A stretch of 64,000 nt of DNA from Cyclobacteriaceae bacterium (GTDB lineage Bacteria > Bacteroidota > Bacteroidia > Cytophagales > Cyclobacteriaceae): assembly GCA_019638395.1 (NCBI GenBank), contig JAHBTX010000005.1:124001-188000 (forward strand), given 5' to 3'. The translations under genes and the position numbers were made by a program. The notes below the pieces were generated by a model. The model had not been told where the DNA came from. It was given only the letters and a program-made list of their open reading frames with translations, and did not search any database. Below, piece after piece: positions 17,690 through 25,998 of this stretch. Every line of letters starts with the position of its first letter. Positions within the stretch are counted from its first letter, which is position 1.

Positions 17690-19219
17690 ATGAAGATTGG
17701 GGTTTTAACTTCTTTGCTAATTATTGCATGTATTGGTGGGCAAGCCCAACAGATTACTGTTTCAGACTCAACAGGCTGGCATTCATTGTTTGAGGGGGCT
17801 GAGCTTTCATTCAGAATGGAAACACCAGAGGCGATAAAACCCCGCTATACATTGGAAGGCGGCAATGGTTACGGAATTCAACTTGATACACTCGGAAATT
17901 TTTATTGGAAACCCGGTTATGACCTGATTGACCGTCTAGAAAAAAAGAAAGAAGTAAACGTAATTGTGCAAGCCGAATGGAAAGATGGAAGGCGAGCCCG
18001 CAAGCCATTGGCGTTTACTGTTTTTCACCAGAACCGCCCGCCCGTTGTTGAAGACTTGCCCATCTTTTATGTAAAGCAATCTTCGGTTAATACTTACCAG
18101 ATTCCCGATCAATACGTGAGCGACCCGGATGGCGACCCGCTAGTGTTTAAATCGGTGCAATCGCAAATGCCCGAAGGAGCAACTTTTACATCGCAAGGTT
18201 TACTTACCTGGTCACCTTCGCGCAACCAGTTTAATGCCTTAAAATCGGTTCCGGTTATCATAGAATTTGTTGTTCAGGATCAACCCGAGAAAGCTGAAAC
18301 CCGGGGTAGAATTAAAATTGCCCAAACGCAATTAGACTTACCACCTGAATTACTATTAGTACCGGGCGATACGATTGTAACCATAAAAGAAGATGAACGG
18401 ATTCATTTTAAAATTTATGCATCAGACCCCAACGGAGATGACAATATTAGTAGCGTAGGTTTTATCAGTAGCGATCCGCGCATAGGCAATCAATCGTTTA
18501 GTAAAAACACCTTGGTACAAGCCGAATTCACCTGGTCGCCCGGTTATTACTTTGTAGATGAAGCTGAAAAAACCAAAACAGTGGAGTTACTATTTTTTGT
18601 TATTGATAAATCGAACAACCGGGCTCAAAAATCGGTAAAGGTTAAAGTGATTGATACGGAGAATCTGGAAGAGAAAGATAAATTTTTATATACCAAGTAC
18701 CGCAGTTCATTAAGTCAATCCAAAATGTTAATCGATCAGTTAGACGAAAATCATGAAAAACTGAATAAGGCCTACAAGCAAGCCAAGAAGGGTAAAAAAA
18801 ATCGTTCTATTTTAAATGCATCGTTGGGTGCTACTACGGGGTTAGCACCGGTTGCTATGCCCAACGATCCTCAGGCATACAAAGCAGTATCGGCAATAGG
18901 TGGTACATCGGTGCTCACCCTGGGCACTTTAGAGGCTACGGAAGTAATTGGTAAATCGAAATCGGATATTATAGAGAAGCTAAAGATTAATGTTGAAATC
19001 CGAAATCAACTGCAATTAGAGGCCGACAATTTTGCCCGTAAATATGCCTTGAAAAGTGCGCGTAGAAGTAAGGATTTCGATCCGGATCGCGATAAGCTTC
19101 TGCCCATCTTGAATAATCAAAAATTAGTAGTGTTGGAGCTGGACGCCAGCAAACCGGGTATCGTTAATTACGATAACAAAGAGTTAAAGAAAACCTTCCC
19201 GGATTTCAGCGATCAGTAG
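17690..19219 (+). CDS. secreted protein with Ig-like/cadherin-like domains
   Basis: A 509-residue protein with a signal peptide (about 1-19, ending GGQA). Three beta-sandwich modules of putative-Ig/dystroglycan-cadherin type follow (about 20-120, 120-225, 225-325), with typical PPVVEDLPIFYVKQ, SDPDGDPLVFKSV and LLTWSPSRNQ calcium-binding-like motifs. The C-terminal 180 residues are helical and charged, with a short Ala/Gly-rich hydrophobic stretch. The combination suggests a periplasmic or surface protein; its partner is unknown. Confidence 0.7.
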   Translation: MKIGVLTSLLIIACIGGQAQQITVSDSTGWHSLFEGAELSFRMETPEAIKPRYTLEGGNGYGIQLDTLGNFYWKPGYDLIDRLEKKKEVNVIVQAEWKDGRRARKPLAFTVFHQNRPPVVEDLPIFYVKQSSVNTYQIPDQYVSDPDGDPLVFKSVQSQMPEGATFTSQGLLTWSPSRNQFNALKSVPVIIEFVVQDQPEKAETRGRIKIAQTQLDLPPELLLVPGDTIVTIKEDERIHFKIYASDPNGDDNISSVGFISSDPRIGNQSFSKNTLVQAEFTWSPGYYFVDEAEKTKTVELLFFVIDKSNNRAQKSVKVKVIDTENLEEKDKFLYTKYRSSLSQSKMLIDQLDENHEKLNKAYKQAKKGKKNRSILNASLGATTGLAPVAMPNDPQAYKAVSAIGGTSVLTLGTLEATEVIGKSKSDIIEKLKINVEIRNQLQLEADNFARKYALKSARRSKDFDPDRDKLLPILNNQKLVVLELDASKPGIVNYDNKELKKTFPDFSDQ

Positions 19220-19223
19220 GTTT

Positions 19224-19254
19224 TTTGGAGAAATCAAATTTCGGCTTACTTTTG
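19224..19254 (+). promoter_or_regulatory. Bacteroidota-type promoter of tRNA-Ser
   Basis: TTTG at 19224-19227 and TACTTTTG at 19247-19254 are separated by 19 bases, an exact match to the TTTG-N19-TAnnTTTG promoter consensus of this phylum. The tRNA begins 27 bases downstream. Confidence 0.75.
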
Positions 19255-19280
19255 CAGTCCTTAAAAAGGAAATCGCATAC

Positions 19281-19370
19281 AGAGGAGTGGTAGAGCGGTT
19301 TATTGCACCGGTCTTGAAAACCGGAGACCGTTAACGCGGTCCGGGGGTTCGAATCCCTCCTCCTCTGCCA
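19281..19370 (+). tRNA. tRNA-Ser (anticodon UGA)
   Basis: A 90-base tRNA with encoded CCA. The acceptor strands AGAGGAG and CTCCTCT pair perfectly, the anticodon loop is CTTGAAA (anticodon TGA), the T arm is GGGGG-TTCGAAT-CCCTC, and a long variable arm characteristic of tRNA-Ser lies between. A promoter precedes it and a terminator follows. Confidence 0.95.
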
Positions 19371-19375
19371 GCATG

Positions 19376-19406
19376 AAAAAGCCCCGATTAGTTTGGGGCT
19401 TTTTTG
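19376..19406 (+). terminator. rho-independent terminator after tRNA-Ser
   Basis: AAAAAGCCCC pairs with GGGGCTTTTT around a 9-base loop, followed by T residues, starting six bases after the tRNA. Confidence 0.85.
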
Positions 19407-19443
19407 TTTTCAGACCGGGCTTGGTATTTAGAGGTGAACCGAA

Positions 19444-20850
19444 TCAACTTTCACTCACCACACCATTCCCCGCATTCACCCACTCGTTTATCCCCCCTGA
19501 ATAATTCTTGACATTATTAAAACCATGCTTAGCCAACAGCGAATACCCGATGGATGCCCGATCGCCTGCCTGGCAGTGAATTACTACCTGCTGGTCTTTC
19601 TTAATCTTACTCAGATTTTTTTCGAGTGTGCCGATGAATACATGATCGGCTCCTTTTATGTGGCCGGCTTTGTATTCGCTTGAGCCCCGCAAATCAACCA
19701 CTTGCGTATGATTAGTCTTTAAAATTTCTTTAAACTCATCCAATGAAATCACGTTGGCTTTCTGGAGCGTACCACCTTGCGCTGTCCACACATTTACATC
19801 GGGCACATACCCGTAAATGTTATCCAAGCCAATGCGCATGAGTTTGCGAACCAGATCATCATGTTTACTTTCGTCAGCAATCAGAATAAACGGTTCTTCA
19901 TAAGTAAGGAACCAACCCATCCACGTAGCAAATGCATTGTTACCTTGTATGTTAATGGAGCCAGGTATAAAACCTGCTGCAAAATCTTGCTTCAGTCGGG
20001 TGTCAATTACTTTGACACCTTTATCCATCGCAGCTTTTAAATCCTGCCCCGATAATTTTTTTAGTTTCGGAACTTCCGTTAGCAAAGGTCTTTCAACTTT
20101 ATTTAATTTCTTCATCATGGCAAAATACTTAGGCGGTTCGGGTTGGTCTTCCAATAAGTATTTCACAAAACCTTGTTCATCATTTTCATGTTGCAGCGCC
20201 CAGTTGCGTACTTTCTCGTAGCCTACTGTTGTGCTGGGTACAGCGCCTAAGGCTTTACCGCATGCAGAGCCTGCTCCGTGGCCTGGCCACACCTGAATGT
20301 AATCGGCCAGTTCGCGAAAGCGTTCTATTGATTTAAACATCTGCTTTGCACCTACTTCTTTTGTGCCTATAATTCCTGCTGCTTCTTCCAACAAATCCGG
20401 CCTACCAATATCCCCTACAAATACAAAGTCACCGGTAAACAACATTACGGGTTTATCGCTGGCCGGGGTATCGGTTAACAAGAAGCTGATGCTTTCGGGG
20501 GTATGACCGGGGGTATGCAAAACTTCCAGTTTCAGATTCCCAACTTTAAACACACTACCGTCTTTTAAACCTTCGTGCGGAAATTCGTATAACCAACCTT
20601 CACCACCTTCGTCCGACAAATACAACTTTGCTCCTGTAAGAAGTGCCAACTCGCGTGAACCTGAAAGAAAATCGGCATGAATGTGCGTTTCCGCGATGTG
20701 CGTAATTTTCATATTATTTTGCTTCGCAATTTCAAGGTAGGTGTCAACATCGCGTTTGGGGTCTATCACCAAGGCTACACCAGCCTTCTGGCAGCCAATA
20801 AAATAACTTGCCTGGGCAAGCGATTTGTCGTAAACGTGCTGAAAATACAT
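19444..20850 (-). CDS. MBL-fold metallo-hydrolase with two rhodanese domains (persulfide dioxygenase-like)
   Basis: A 468-residue fusion: a metallo-beta-lactamase domain of the ETHE1/persulfide dioxygenase type (about 1-250; THIHADFLSG, LHTPGHTPESISF, LFTGDFVFVGDIGRPDL, VWPGHGAGSACG) followed by two rhodanese domains. The first (about 270-360) has no Cys at the active loop (LIADESKHD); the second (about 370-465) keeps it (HCQAGDRAS). The architecture resembles CstB-like enzymes that oxidise persulfides and release sulfite or thiosulfate. Its place downstream of rhodanese, TsdA-like and YeeE genes supports a role in sulfur oxidation or sulfide detoxification. Confidence 0.88.
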   Translation of the reverse strand: MYFQHVYDKSLAQASYFIGCQKAGVALVIDPKRDVDTYLEIAKQNNMKITHIAETHIHADFLSGSRELALLTGAKLYLSDEGGEGWLYEFPHEGLKDGSVFKVGNLKLEVLHTPGHTPESISFLLTDTPASDKPVMLFTGDFVFVGDIGRPDLLEEAAGIIGTKEVGAKQMFKSIERFRELADYIQVWPGHGAGSACGKALGAVPSTTVGYEKVRNWALQHENDEQGFVKYLLEDQPEPPKYFAMMKKLNKVERPLLTEVPKLKKLSGQDLKAAMDKGVKVIDTRLKQDFAAGFIPGSINIQGNNAFATWMGWFLTYEEPFILIADESKHDDLVRKLMRIGLDNIYGYVPDVNVWTAQGGTLQKANVISLDEFKEILKTNHTQVVDLRGSSEYKAGHIKGADHVFIGTLEKNLSKIKKDQQVVIHCQAGDRASIGYSLLAKHGFNNVKNYSGGINEWVNAGNGVVSES

Positions 20851-21159
20851 GTTAGTTTGTTCTTCGTTTTAAAATTTAATGATGCAAATATGCTAATGAA
20901 GATTAAGGTTATTAGTAACACCCGTTACACAACTTACTTTTTTTTAAACCTAGGAGCAATTTCGTCTTTTTAAACAAAATGAAGGCTTGGAATAGTTCAG
21001 TTTACCAGATTCTGAGCTTTGATGCGCTTAGCAAATCCAACCAATGTTTTCAGAAATCTGCACCCCAGCAGTTATTTTCTACTGATAAGAAATTAGCAGG
21101 CAATTTTTATAAGCACATGTTGATGGGTACACATTGATGATGGGCATAAGTACGCGTAA
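20851..21159. other. 309-base intergenic region without a supported gene
   Basis: The stretch separates the MBL-rhodanese gene from the rhodanese lipoprotein gene. I see no convincing small gene, tRNA or strong hairpin. CATATTTG on the minus strand about 32 bases before the MBL-rhodanese start is a near match to the -7 consensus, so the gene may have its own promoter. Confidence 0.5.
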
Positions 21160-21549
21160 TTATTTGGTTACCGGTTTACCCGCGGCTTGCCATGCTTGTA
21201 TGCCGCCACTTAGTTCAAACACTTGTGTAAAGCCTTCTTGCCGCATAATGGTTGCGGCCTTATTACTGCGCACTCCGGCCGCGCAATACACGTAAACCGG
21301 CTTATCCTTTTGCAAGGTGCTGAGTTGTTGTTTAAAATTGCTGTCATTCACATTCATCAATTTCGCCTGGGCTAAATGACCTTCGTTGTATTCGCTGGGC
21401 GTACGCACATCCAATACAACCTTTTCTGACTGACTTGCAAGCTTTTTTTCAAAATCAGCAACCGATAAGGCACCCCCTTGCTGTGTTTGTGTGCAGGCTG
21501 CACTTGCTGCTAAAATAACAAACACCAATGTGTTTAGTAGTTGTTTCAT
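21160..21549 (-). CDS. rhodanese-like domain lipoprotein
   Basis: A 129-residue lipoprotein: signal peptide with lipobox Cys19 (AASAAC-T), then one rhodanese domain with LDVRTPSEYNEGHL and the active loop CAAGVRSN with Cys89. It probably transfers sulfane sulfur in the periplasm. It lies between the MBL-rhodanese gene and the TsdA-like cytochrome gene on the same strand, consistent with a shared sulfur pathway. Confidence 0.9.
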   Translation of the reverse strand: MKQLLNTLVFVILAASAACTQTQQGGALSVADFEKKLASQSEKVVLDVRTPSEYNEGHLAQAKLMNVNDSNFKQQLSTLQKDKPVYVYCAAGVRSNKAATIMRQEGFTQVFELSGGIQAWQAAGKPVTK

Positions 21550-21673
21550 ACATGTAACTTTTAAGGTTAAGTTTATGATTAAAATTTCTAAAACAGAAGT
21601 AATAATCCACTACAAATAAAGCAAGTAAAGCTGTTCCCTGTTGTTAAACAAGTTAACACCAGCAATCACTTCA

Positions 21674-22711
21674 TTACTTTTTAAGTTTTCGGGTTTCAAC
21701 AATGGGTGCAAACGGACCGTACTTATGTTGCTGTTCATTAAAGCCATCGGCAAACGGACCAAACGGATGATCAATTGGTTTTTTGGAGATATCGGGCCAA
21801 TCGCTGGAAAGATCTTTTTCAGGACGCGGCAACGAGTTTACATACGCAGCAATGTTCCAGGCTTCTTCATCGCTTAGCTGTAGTTCATCATAAGTTGAAC
21901 CCAGCGGCATGTTTGCTTTGATGTATCCTGCAAATCGCGATAAGCGATACAACCCTGCACCTGTATTATAACTATCGTTCCCCCACAAGGGCGGATACGT
22001 CCACGAAGTTGAATCTGGTGCTTTTATACCGCCACCATTTTTTCCATGACAACTCACGCATTTCGCTTCATAAACTAATTTACCCTTAGCGGGATCGGCT
22101 GGATAATCCAGGTAAGCAAGCTCCACTAATCCTGAGCCTTTAGGGCTTTCTCCTTTCGGAACACCAGTACCTAACCATTTGATGTAACGAACTATCGCTT
22201 TCATTTCGCGCGAGCTATCTGCCAAAGCCTGGCCATTTAAACTTCGTTCAATACAATCGTTCACTCTTTTTTCTATTGTTTCTTCTGTACCCGACCGGGC
22301 TCTGAACTTAGGATACGTTGATGCCACCGCGCTGTAATTATTACCAAAAGGTTTTGTGCCCGCATCAAGATGACAGTTTTGGCAATTCATACCGTTACTG
22401 ATTGCCATCACTTTTCCGCGTGGACCCAGGTAATAAGCTGTATGAGCTATCAGTTCTTTTCCATAGCGGATTTCATCACCACTTACATCAGTAGGGATTG
22501 TTGCCGCTGACGGTGCCCGCCATAAATTATCAGCAGGTTTAATTCCATTACAACTGGCAACCGGTGTATCAAACCATTTTACTAATTGAGAAGAACCTAT
22601 CACCATTGAGGCAATAACAGACAGCATCAATAAAACAACAAGCCCTAACAAGTACCAATGACCCCCAACTAATTTTAACAGGGACTTATCATTTTTTAGG
22701 TGTTGATTCAT
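21674..22711 (-). CDS. TsdA-like diheme c-type cytochrome (putative thiosulfate dehydrogenase)
   Basis: About 345 residues with an N-terminal membrane anchor (WYLLGLVVLLMLSVIASMVIG) and two cytochrome c domains. Heme sites are CQNCH (in MNCQNCHLDAGTKPFGNNY) and CVSCH (in KCVSCHGKNGGG). The N-terminal domain pattern (RFRARSGTEETIEKRVNDC, ERSLNG, MKAIVRYIKWLGTGVP) matches TsdA-type enzymes, which oxidise thiosulfate to tetrathionate or reverse. I choose the ATG at 22711; a start at 22804 would add 31 residues that overlap the upstream gene. The neighbouring YeeE/YedE genes support thiosulfate as a substrate. Confidence 0.82.
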   Translation of the reverse strand: MNQHLKNDKSLLKLVGGHWYLLGLVVLLMLSVIASMVIGSSQLVKWFDTPVASCNGIKPADNLWRAPSAATIPTDVSGDEIRYGKELIAHTAYYLGPRGKVMAISNGMNCQNCHLDAGTKPFGNNYSAVASTYPKFRARSGTEETIEKRVNDCIERSLNGQALADSSREMKAIVRYIKWLGTGVPKGESPKGSGLVELAYLDYPADPAKGKLVYEAKCVSCHGKNGGGIKAPDSTSWTYPPLWGNDSYNTGAGLYRLSRFAGYIKANMPLGSTYDELQLSDEEAWNIAAYVNSLPRPEKDLSSDWPDISKKPIDHPFGPFADGFNEQQHKYGPFAPIVETRKLKK

Positions 22712-22754
22712 CTTCTTAAATGGATTACAAAGTAGAGCTTCCGTTTCACCCAAA

Positions 22755-23267
22755 TCAATGTGGAAGTTTATCGCGCAGTAAACCGTAAAACCAGGTGCCG
22801 GCAATGGCGCTGAGCAGGGTTACAATTACTACTAAAAAACCACTACCTATTTGTGCAAACAATGGACCGGGGCAAGCACCGGTAATGGCCCATCCTAAGC
22901 CAAATATGGTACCTCCGATTATATTTCCCCAATGAAATTGTTTATCGTGAAATACTACCGTTTCGCCTTGCATGGTTTTTACTTTGAATTTTTTAATGAT
23001 CCAAACGGAGATCAATCCCACCACCACAGCAGTACCAATTACACCATACATGTGAAATGAGTGCAAGCGAAACATTTCCTGAATGCGATACCACGAAACA
23101 ATTTCTGCCTTTACAAACACGATTCCGAAAAGCATACCAACCACCGCATATTTTATATTCGATCCTATCAACGATTCTTGGTCAACCTGATTGTATGGAG
23201 CTTCGCACTCAACCGGGTGTTCAATCACTACCGGATTAATTTCTATATTCTGATTTATGTTTTGCAT
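22755..23267 (-). CDS. YeeE/YedE family membrane protein (DUF6691 type)
   Basis: About 170 residues, about four to five membrane helices. The signature Cys motif ITGACPGPLFAQIG lies near residue 135, typical of the second, shorter member of YeeE/YedE pairs (DUF6691). The N-terminus before the first helix (about 40 residues) is hydrophilic. YeeE/YedE proteins import thiosulfate or related sulfur species. The ATG at 23267 avoids overlap with the upstream gene; another at 23297 would add ten residues and overlap it by 11 bases. Confidence 0.85.
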   Translation of the reverse strand: MQNINQNIEINPVVIEHPVECEAPYNQVDQESLIGSNIKYAVVGMLFGIVFVKAEIVSWYRIQEMFRLHSFHMYGVIGTAVVVGLISVWIIKKFKVKTMQGETVVFHDKQFHWGNIIGGTIFGLGWAITGACPGPLFAQIGSGFLVVIVTLLSAIAGTWFYGLLRDKLPH

Positions 23268-23286
23268 TGTTGTACTTGAATAAGAT

Positions 23287-23562
23287 TTATAATACACGCA
23301 TTAACCACGGAAAAATAAGATGCACCATGGCAAAACCACCGGCCATAAAGCAGCAGGTTGCTACCAACGAGGGCCATTGCAAAGTAGATAAACCCATGAT
23401 GGAATGCCCGGAAGTGCAACCCCCGGCATAGCGGGTTCCAAAGCCTACCAGAAATCCACCCAAAACAAAAAACACCAGTCCTTTAAGTGAGAACAGATTT
23501 TCGAAAGAGAATAAAGAGGCGGGCATCAACTCGTTATCAGTTGTAATGTTGAGTGCTTGCAA
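23287..23562 (-). CDS. YeeE/YedE family protein, C-terminal part of a gene interrupted by an in-frame TAA
   Basis: 91 residues, if read from the TTG at 23562. It carries the conserved YeeE motif GFGTRYAGGCTSGHSIMGL and two to three membrane helices. The open frame is the same frame as the neighbouring 23575-23853 segment; only a TAA at 23575-23577 separates them, and reading through gives 188 codons, the usual length for a single YeeE/YedE protein. It is therefore best seen as the second half of one gene. Whether it is made (by reinitiation at TTG or readthrough) cannot be decided from sequence. Confidence 0.7.
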   Translation of the reverse strand: MQALNITTDNELMPASLFSFENLFSLKGLVFFVLGGFLVGFGTRYAGGCTSGHSIMGLSTLQWPSLVATCCFMAGGFAMVHLIFPWLMRVL

Positions 23563-23574
23563 TGCGTGTGTGGT

Positions 23575-23853
23575 TTATTCCGAAACCTGAAACGGGTTGG
23601 GGTTGCTTAATAGTTGAGAGGCTACTAAACCACCTACCAATACTCCGCCCACAAAAAATAAATTCCAGATTTCTTTCTTCCAATCGTACTTGAAGAATGA
23701 GATTTTTGCCGGAATACATGCAGCGCAGATATGCGTGAGCGAGGAAGAAATACCAAAGTACTTATTACTAAGCAGCAAAAGAGCCGGTACGGTAAGCCCG
23801 ATTAATGCGCCCGCTACATACCAAGTCCAGGGTTTTTGTATTATTTCAAGCAT
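23575..23853 (-). CDS. YeeE/YedE family protein, N-terminal part of a gene interrupted by an in-frame TAA
   Basis: 92 residues: two helices (WYVAGALIGLTVPALLLL and LFFVGGVLVGGLVASQLL) with the conserved ICAACIPA segment between. It ends NPNPFQVSE-stop, in the middle of the loop that joins the two halves of YeeE/YedE proteins. The following codons continue in the same frame into the C-terminal half. It is the first gene of the sulfur cluster on this strand. A single substitution would restore a full-length transporter; the alternative is a natural two-subunit form. Confidence 0.7.
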   Translation of the reverse strand: MLEIIQKPWTWYVAGALIGLTVPALLLLSNKYFGISSSLTHICAACIPAKISFFKYDWKKEIWNLFFVGGVLVGGLVASQLLSNPNPFQVSE

Positions 23854-23983
23854 GTAAAACTGAGTTATCGTTTACTTTTATCAAGATACAACAAAAGTAA
23901 AAACATTAAGATTCATTAACCGCAACTTGGTTATTCTATGTATTACCCGTACTTTGTTTAGTAGCTTGTGCTGAAATTTTTTA

Positions 23984-24595
23984 ATGTTGATTCAGGTTTT
24001 TATCATCGGCCTTGTGGCCAGTTTTATCGGATCTATTCCGCCCGGCACACTTAATATTATGGTGTTGCAAATGGGCCTCGAAAATAAATTGCGTATTGCC
24101 CTGCGGTTTATTCTGGCAGTTGCGATTATTGAATATCCCTACGCCTGGATTGCAGTAGAGTTTGAACACCTGATAACTTCCTCGCCTATTGTACAACAGA
24201 ATTTTAAACTTCTGGCGGCAGTGGTTATGCTGGCACTAGGTATTTTGGGATTGTGGTCGGCACGAAAACCTTCGCCCTTAACTGTAAAACTTCAGGAAAG
24301 TGGTTTCAGAAAAGGATTGGTGTTAAGTATTCTTAATCCGCAAGCTATACCGTGGTGGATTGGTATGACGGCCTACCTGAAATCGCAAGGTTGGATTGTG
24401 CTAAACACCGGCTGGCGATTGCATAGTTATGTGTTGGGAACCTCGATTGGTGTATTGCTCTTATTATTGTTACTGGCATTTATGGCGCAAAAGCTTGCTT
24501 CCATTATGAAGCACAACCGCGTGGTAGCGCTTTTGCCGAGTATTATTCTGTTGATATTGGGATTAATTGCCATGTTTTCTTACCTCACCACGTAG
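23984..24595 (+). CDS. LysE family translocator
   Basis: A 203-residue membrane protein with about six helices. The LysE/RhtB signature is visible near the N-terminus: GLVASFIGSIPPGTLNIMVLQ, and later SILNPQAIPWWIGMTAYL. Members export amino acids or other small molecules; the substrate here is unknown. It is divergent from the sulfur cluster. Confidence 0.85.
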   Translation: MLIQVFIIGLVASFIGSIPPGTLNIMVLQMGLENKLRIALRFILAVAIIEYPYAWIAVEFEHLITSSPIVQQNFKLLAAVVMLALGILGLWSARKPSPLTVKLQESGFRKGLVLSILNPQAIPWWIGMTAYLKSQGWIVLNTGWRLHSYVLGTSIGVLLLLLLLAFMAQKLASIMKHNRVVALLPSIILLILGLIAMFSYLTT

Positions 24596-24610
24596 TAAAT
24601 CAATTAAGCG

Positions 24611-25594
24611 TTAACGTGCAGCTTTTTCTGCGCGACTGATTTTTGATTTGATCCCCTCCAGTTTTTGTCCGTAGTGTAAACTGGCGTTTACCTCGTACCC
24701 GAAAAGTAAAACCATGGTGATGAGTTGAATCCACACCATTAACGCGATCAACGCTCCAATAGAGCCATACACCTTGTTATAACTGCCAAAGTTGGTGATG
24801 TAGTACGAAAATCCGTATGAAATTGCCAATATAACCAACGTAGCAAACAACGAACCGACTGAAAAAAAGCGCCAGTTGTAATGCACAGCGGGCCCAAAGT
24901 AGTAGATGAATGAAATTGCGATAAAAAACACCAAAAAGATTACTACAAATCGGACTAAAAACAGCAATTTAATATTGCTGAGATCAAGATTACTGAATTC
25001 GGAAAGATGCGTCATCATATACTCCAATACCAATTGGCCACCAATTAATAACACAACTGCCAATAATAGCGTAAGTGCCAACATAAATGTAAGGCCAGTA
25101 GCTGTTAGCCGCATGCGCAATACGTTTCTTCTTTCTACGGTACGATAACAGGCATTGAAGGCGCGCATTAGGGCCATCATACCATTGGTGGCCAGGTACA
25201 AGGCAAAGAAAAAGCCGATTGTTAAAAGGCCTCCGCGTTGATTACTAACAATATCCAACACAGTAGAGGAAATAACTTCGTTCATACTGGGTGGCAGGTA
25301 TTCGCCCATAAAAACGATGATGGCATCCCTGTTAATGGCAGGAAAAAACTGGGTGATGTAAGGAATAAGTGTAAACAAAAAGATGATGGCCGGAAAGGTG
25401 GCTAAAATAAAATTATAGGCAACCCCATTGCTGCGATCCATAATTTCATCTTCAGTAATGTTGTAAAAAAATATCTTCAGAAATTTATACAGCGAAAGAT
25501 TTCCGAATCGCTTAAAGCGGATACGCTTTAACCAATTGCGGCCACTGCGTGCTGAAGAAAACTCCAGTATCCGTTTGCGTGTAACATACTTCAT
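24611..25594 (-). CDS. YihY/virulence factor BrkB family membrane protein
   Basis: A 327-residue protein with about six membrane helices. Family motifs include AYNFILATFPAIIFLFTLIPY and YKVYGSIGALIALMVWIQLITMVLLFGYEVNASLHY near the C-terminus. The function of BrkB-family proteins is poorly defined. Its start overlaps the stop of the thioesterase gene by four bases, so it is the third gene of an mltG-thioesterase-brkB operon. Confidence 0.9.
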   Translation of the reverse strand: MKYVTRKRILEFSSARSGRNWLKRIRFKRFGNLSLYKFLKIFFYNITEDEIMDRSNGVAYNFILATFPAIIFLFTLIPYITQFFPAINRDAIIVFMGEYLPPSMNEVISSTVLDIVSNQRGGLLTIGFFFALYLATNGMMALMRAFNACYRTVERRNVLRMRLTATGLTFMLALTLLLAVVLLIGGQLVLEYMMTHLSEFSNLDLSNIKLLFLVRFVVIFLVFFIAISFIYYFGPAVHYNWRFFSVGSLFATLVILAISYGFSYYITNFGSYNKVYGSIGALIALMVWIQLITMVLLFGYEVNASLHYGQKLEGIKSKISRAEKAAR

Positions 25595-25998
25595 GCAAAG
25601 TAAGGTGTTAGCAAATCTGAAAAAACCTGTGGGGGCCTACACGGCTTTCCGGTAACCTTATCCACAAACACCAAAAGGGTTTCGCCCTGGTTAATTAATT
25701 TTCCTGCTTCGTTAAAAATATCATATTCAAAACGGATACGCACACCGGGTTTCTCGCGAATGGTTGTTACAATCTTCAAATTGTCATCATACAAGGCGGC
25801 CGCAATAAACTTCGAATGATTTTCCAGCACGGGCATCATTACACCCATAGCTTCCAGCTCTTTGTATGTAAGGCCTAACCTGCGCAGACTTTCTACGCGC
25901 GCTACTTCGTAATACATAGCATAGTTGCCATAATATACATACCCCATCTGGTCGGTTTCGCCATAGCGCACGCGTATATAGGTTTCGGATACGTACAT
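25591..25998 (-). CDS. acyl-CoA thioesterase, hotdog fold (YbgC type)
   Basis: A 135-residue single hotdog domain. The 4HBT/YbgC signature is RVRYGETDQMGYVYYGNYAMYYEVARVESLRRLG, with Asp in the active-site helix region; it continues with KIVTTIREKPGVRIRFEYDIF. It hydrolyses short acyl-CoA or acyl-ACP thioesters. It shares one base with the mltG stop and four with the brkB start. Confidence 0.9.
   Translation of the reverse strand: MYVSETYIRVRYGETDQMGYVYYGNYAMYYEVARVESLRRLGLTYKELEAMGVMMPVLENHSKFIAAALYDDNLKIVTTIREKPGVRIRFEYDIFNEAGKLINQGETLLVFVDKVTGKPCRPPQVFSDLLTPYFA

Noticed and set aside
23287-23562. Treating the YeeE C-terminal half as an independent gene with a TTG start
   Set aside because: The frame is continuous with the upstream half except for one TAA, and the combined length equals a normal single protein, so a split gene is the simpler reading.
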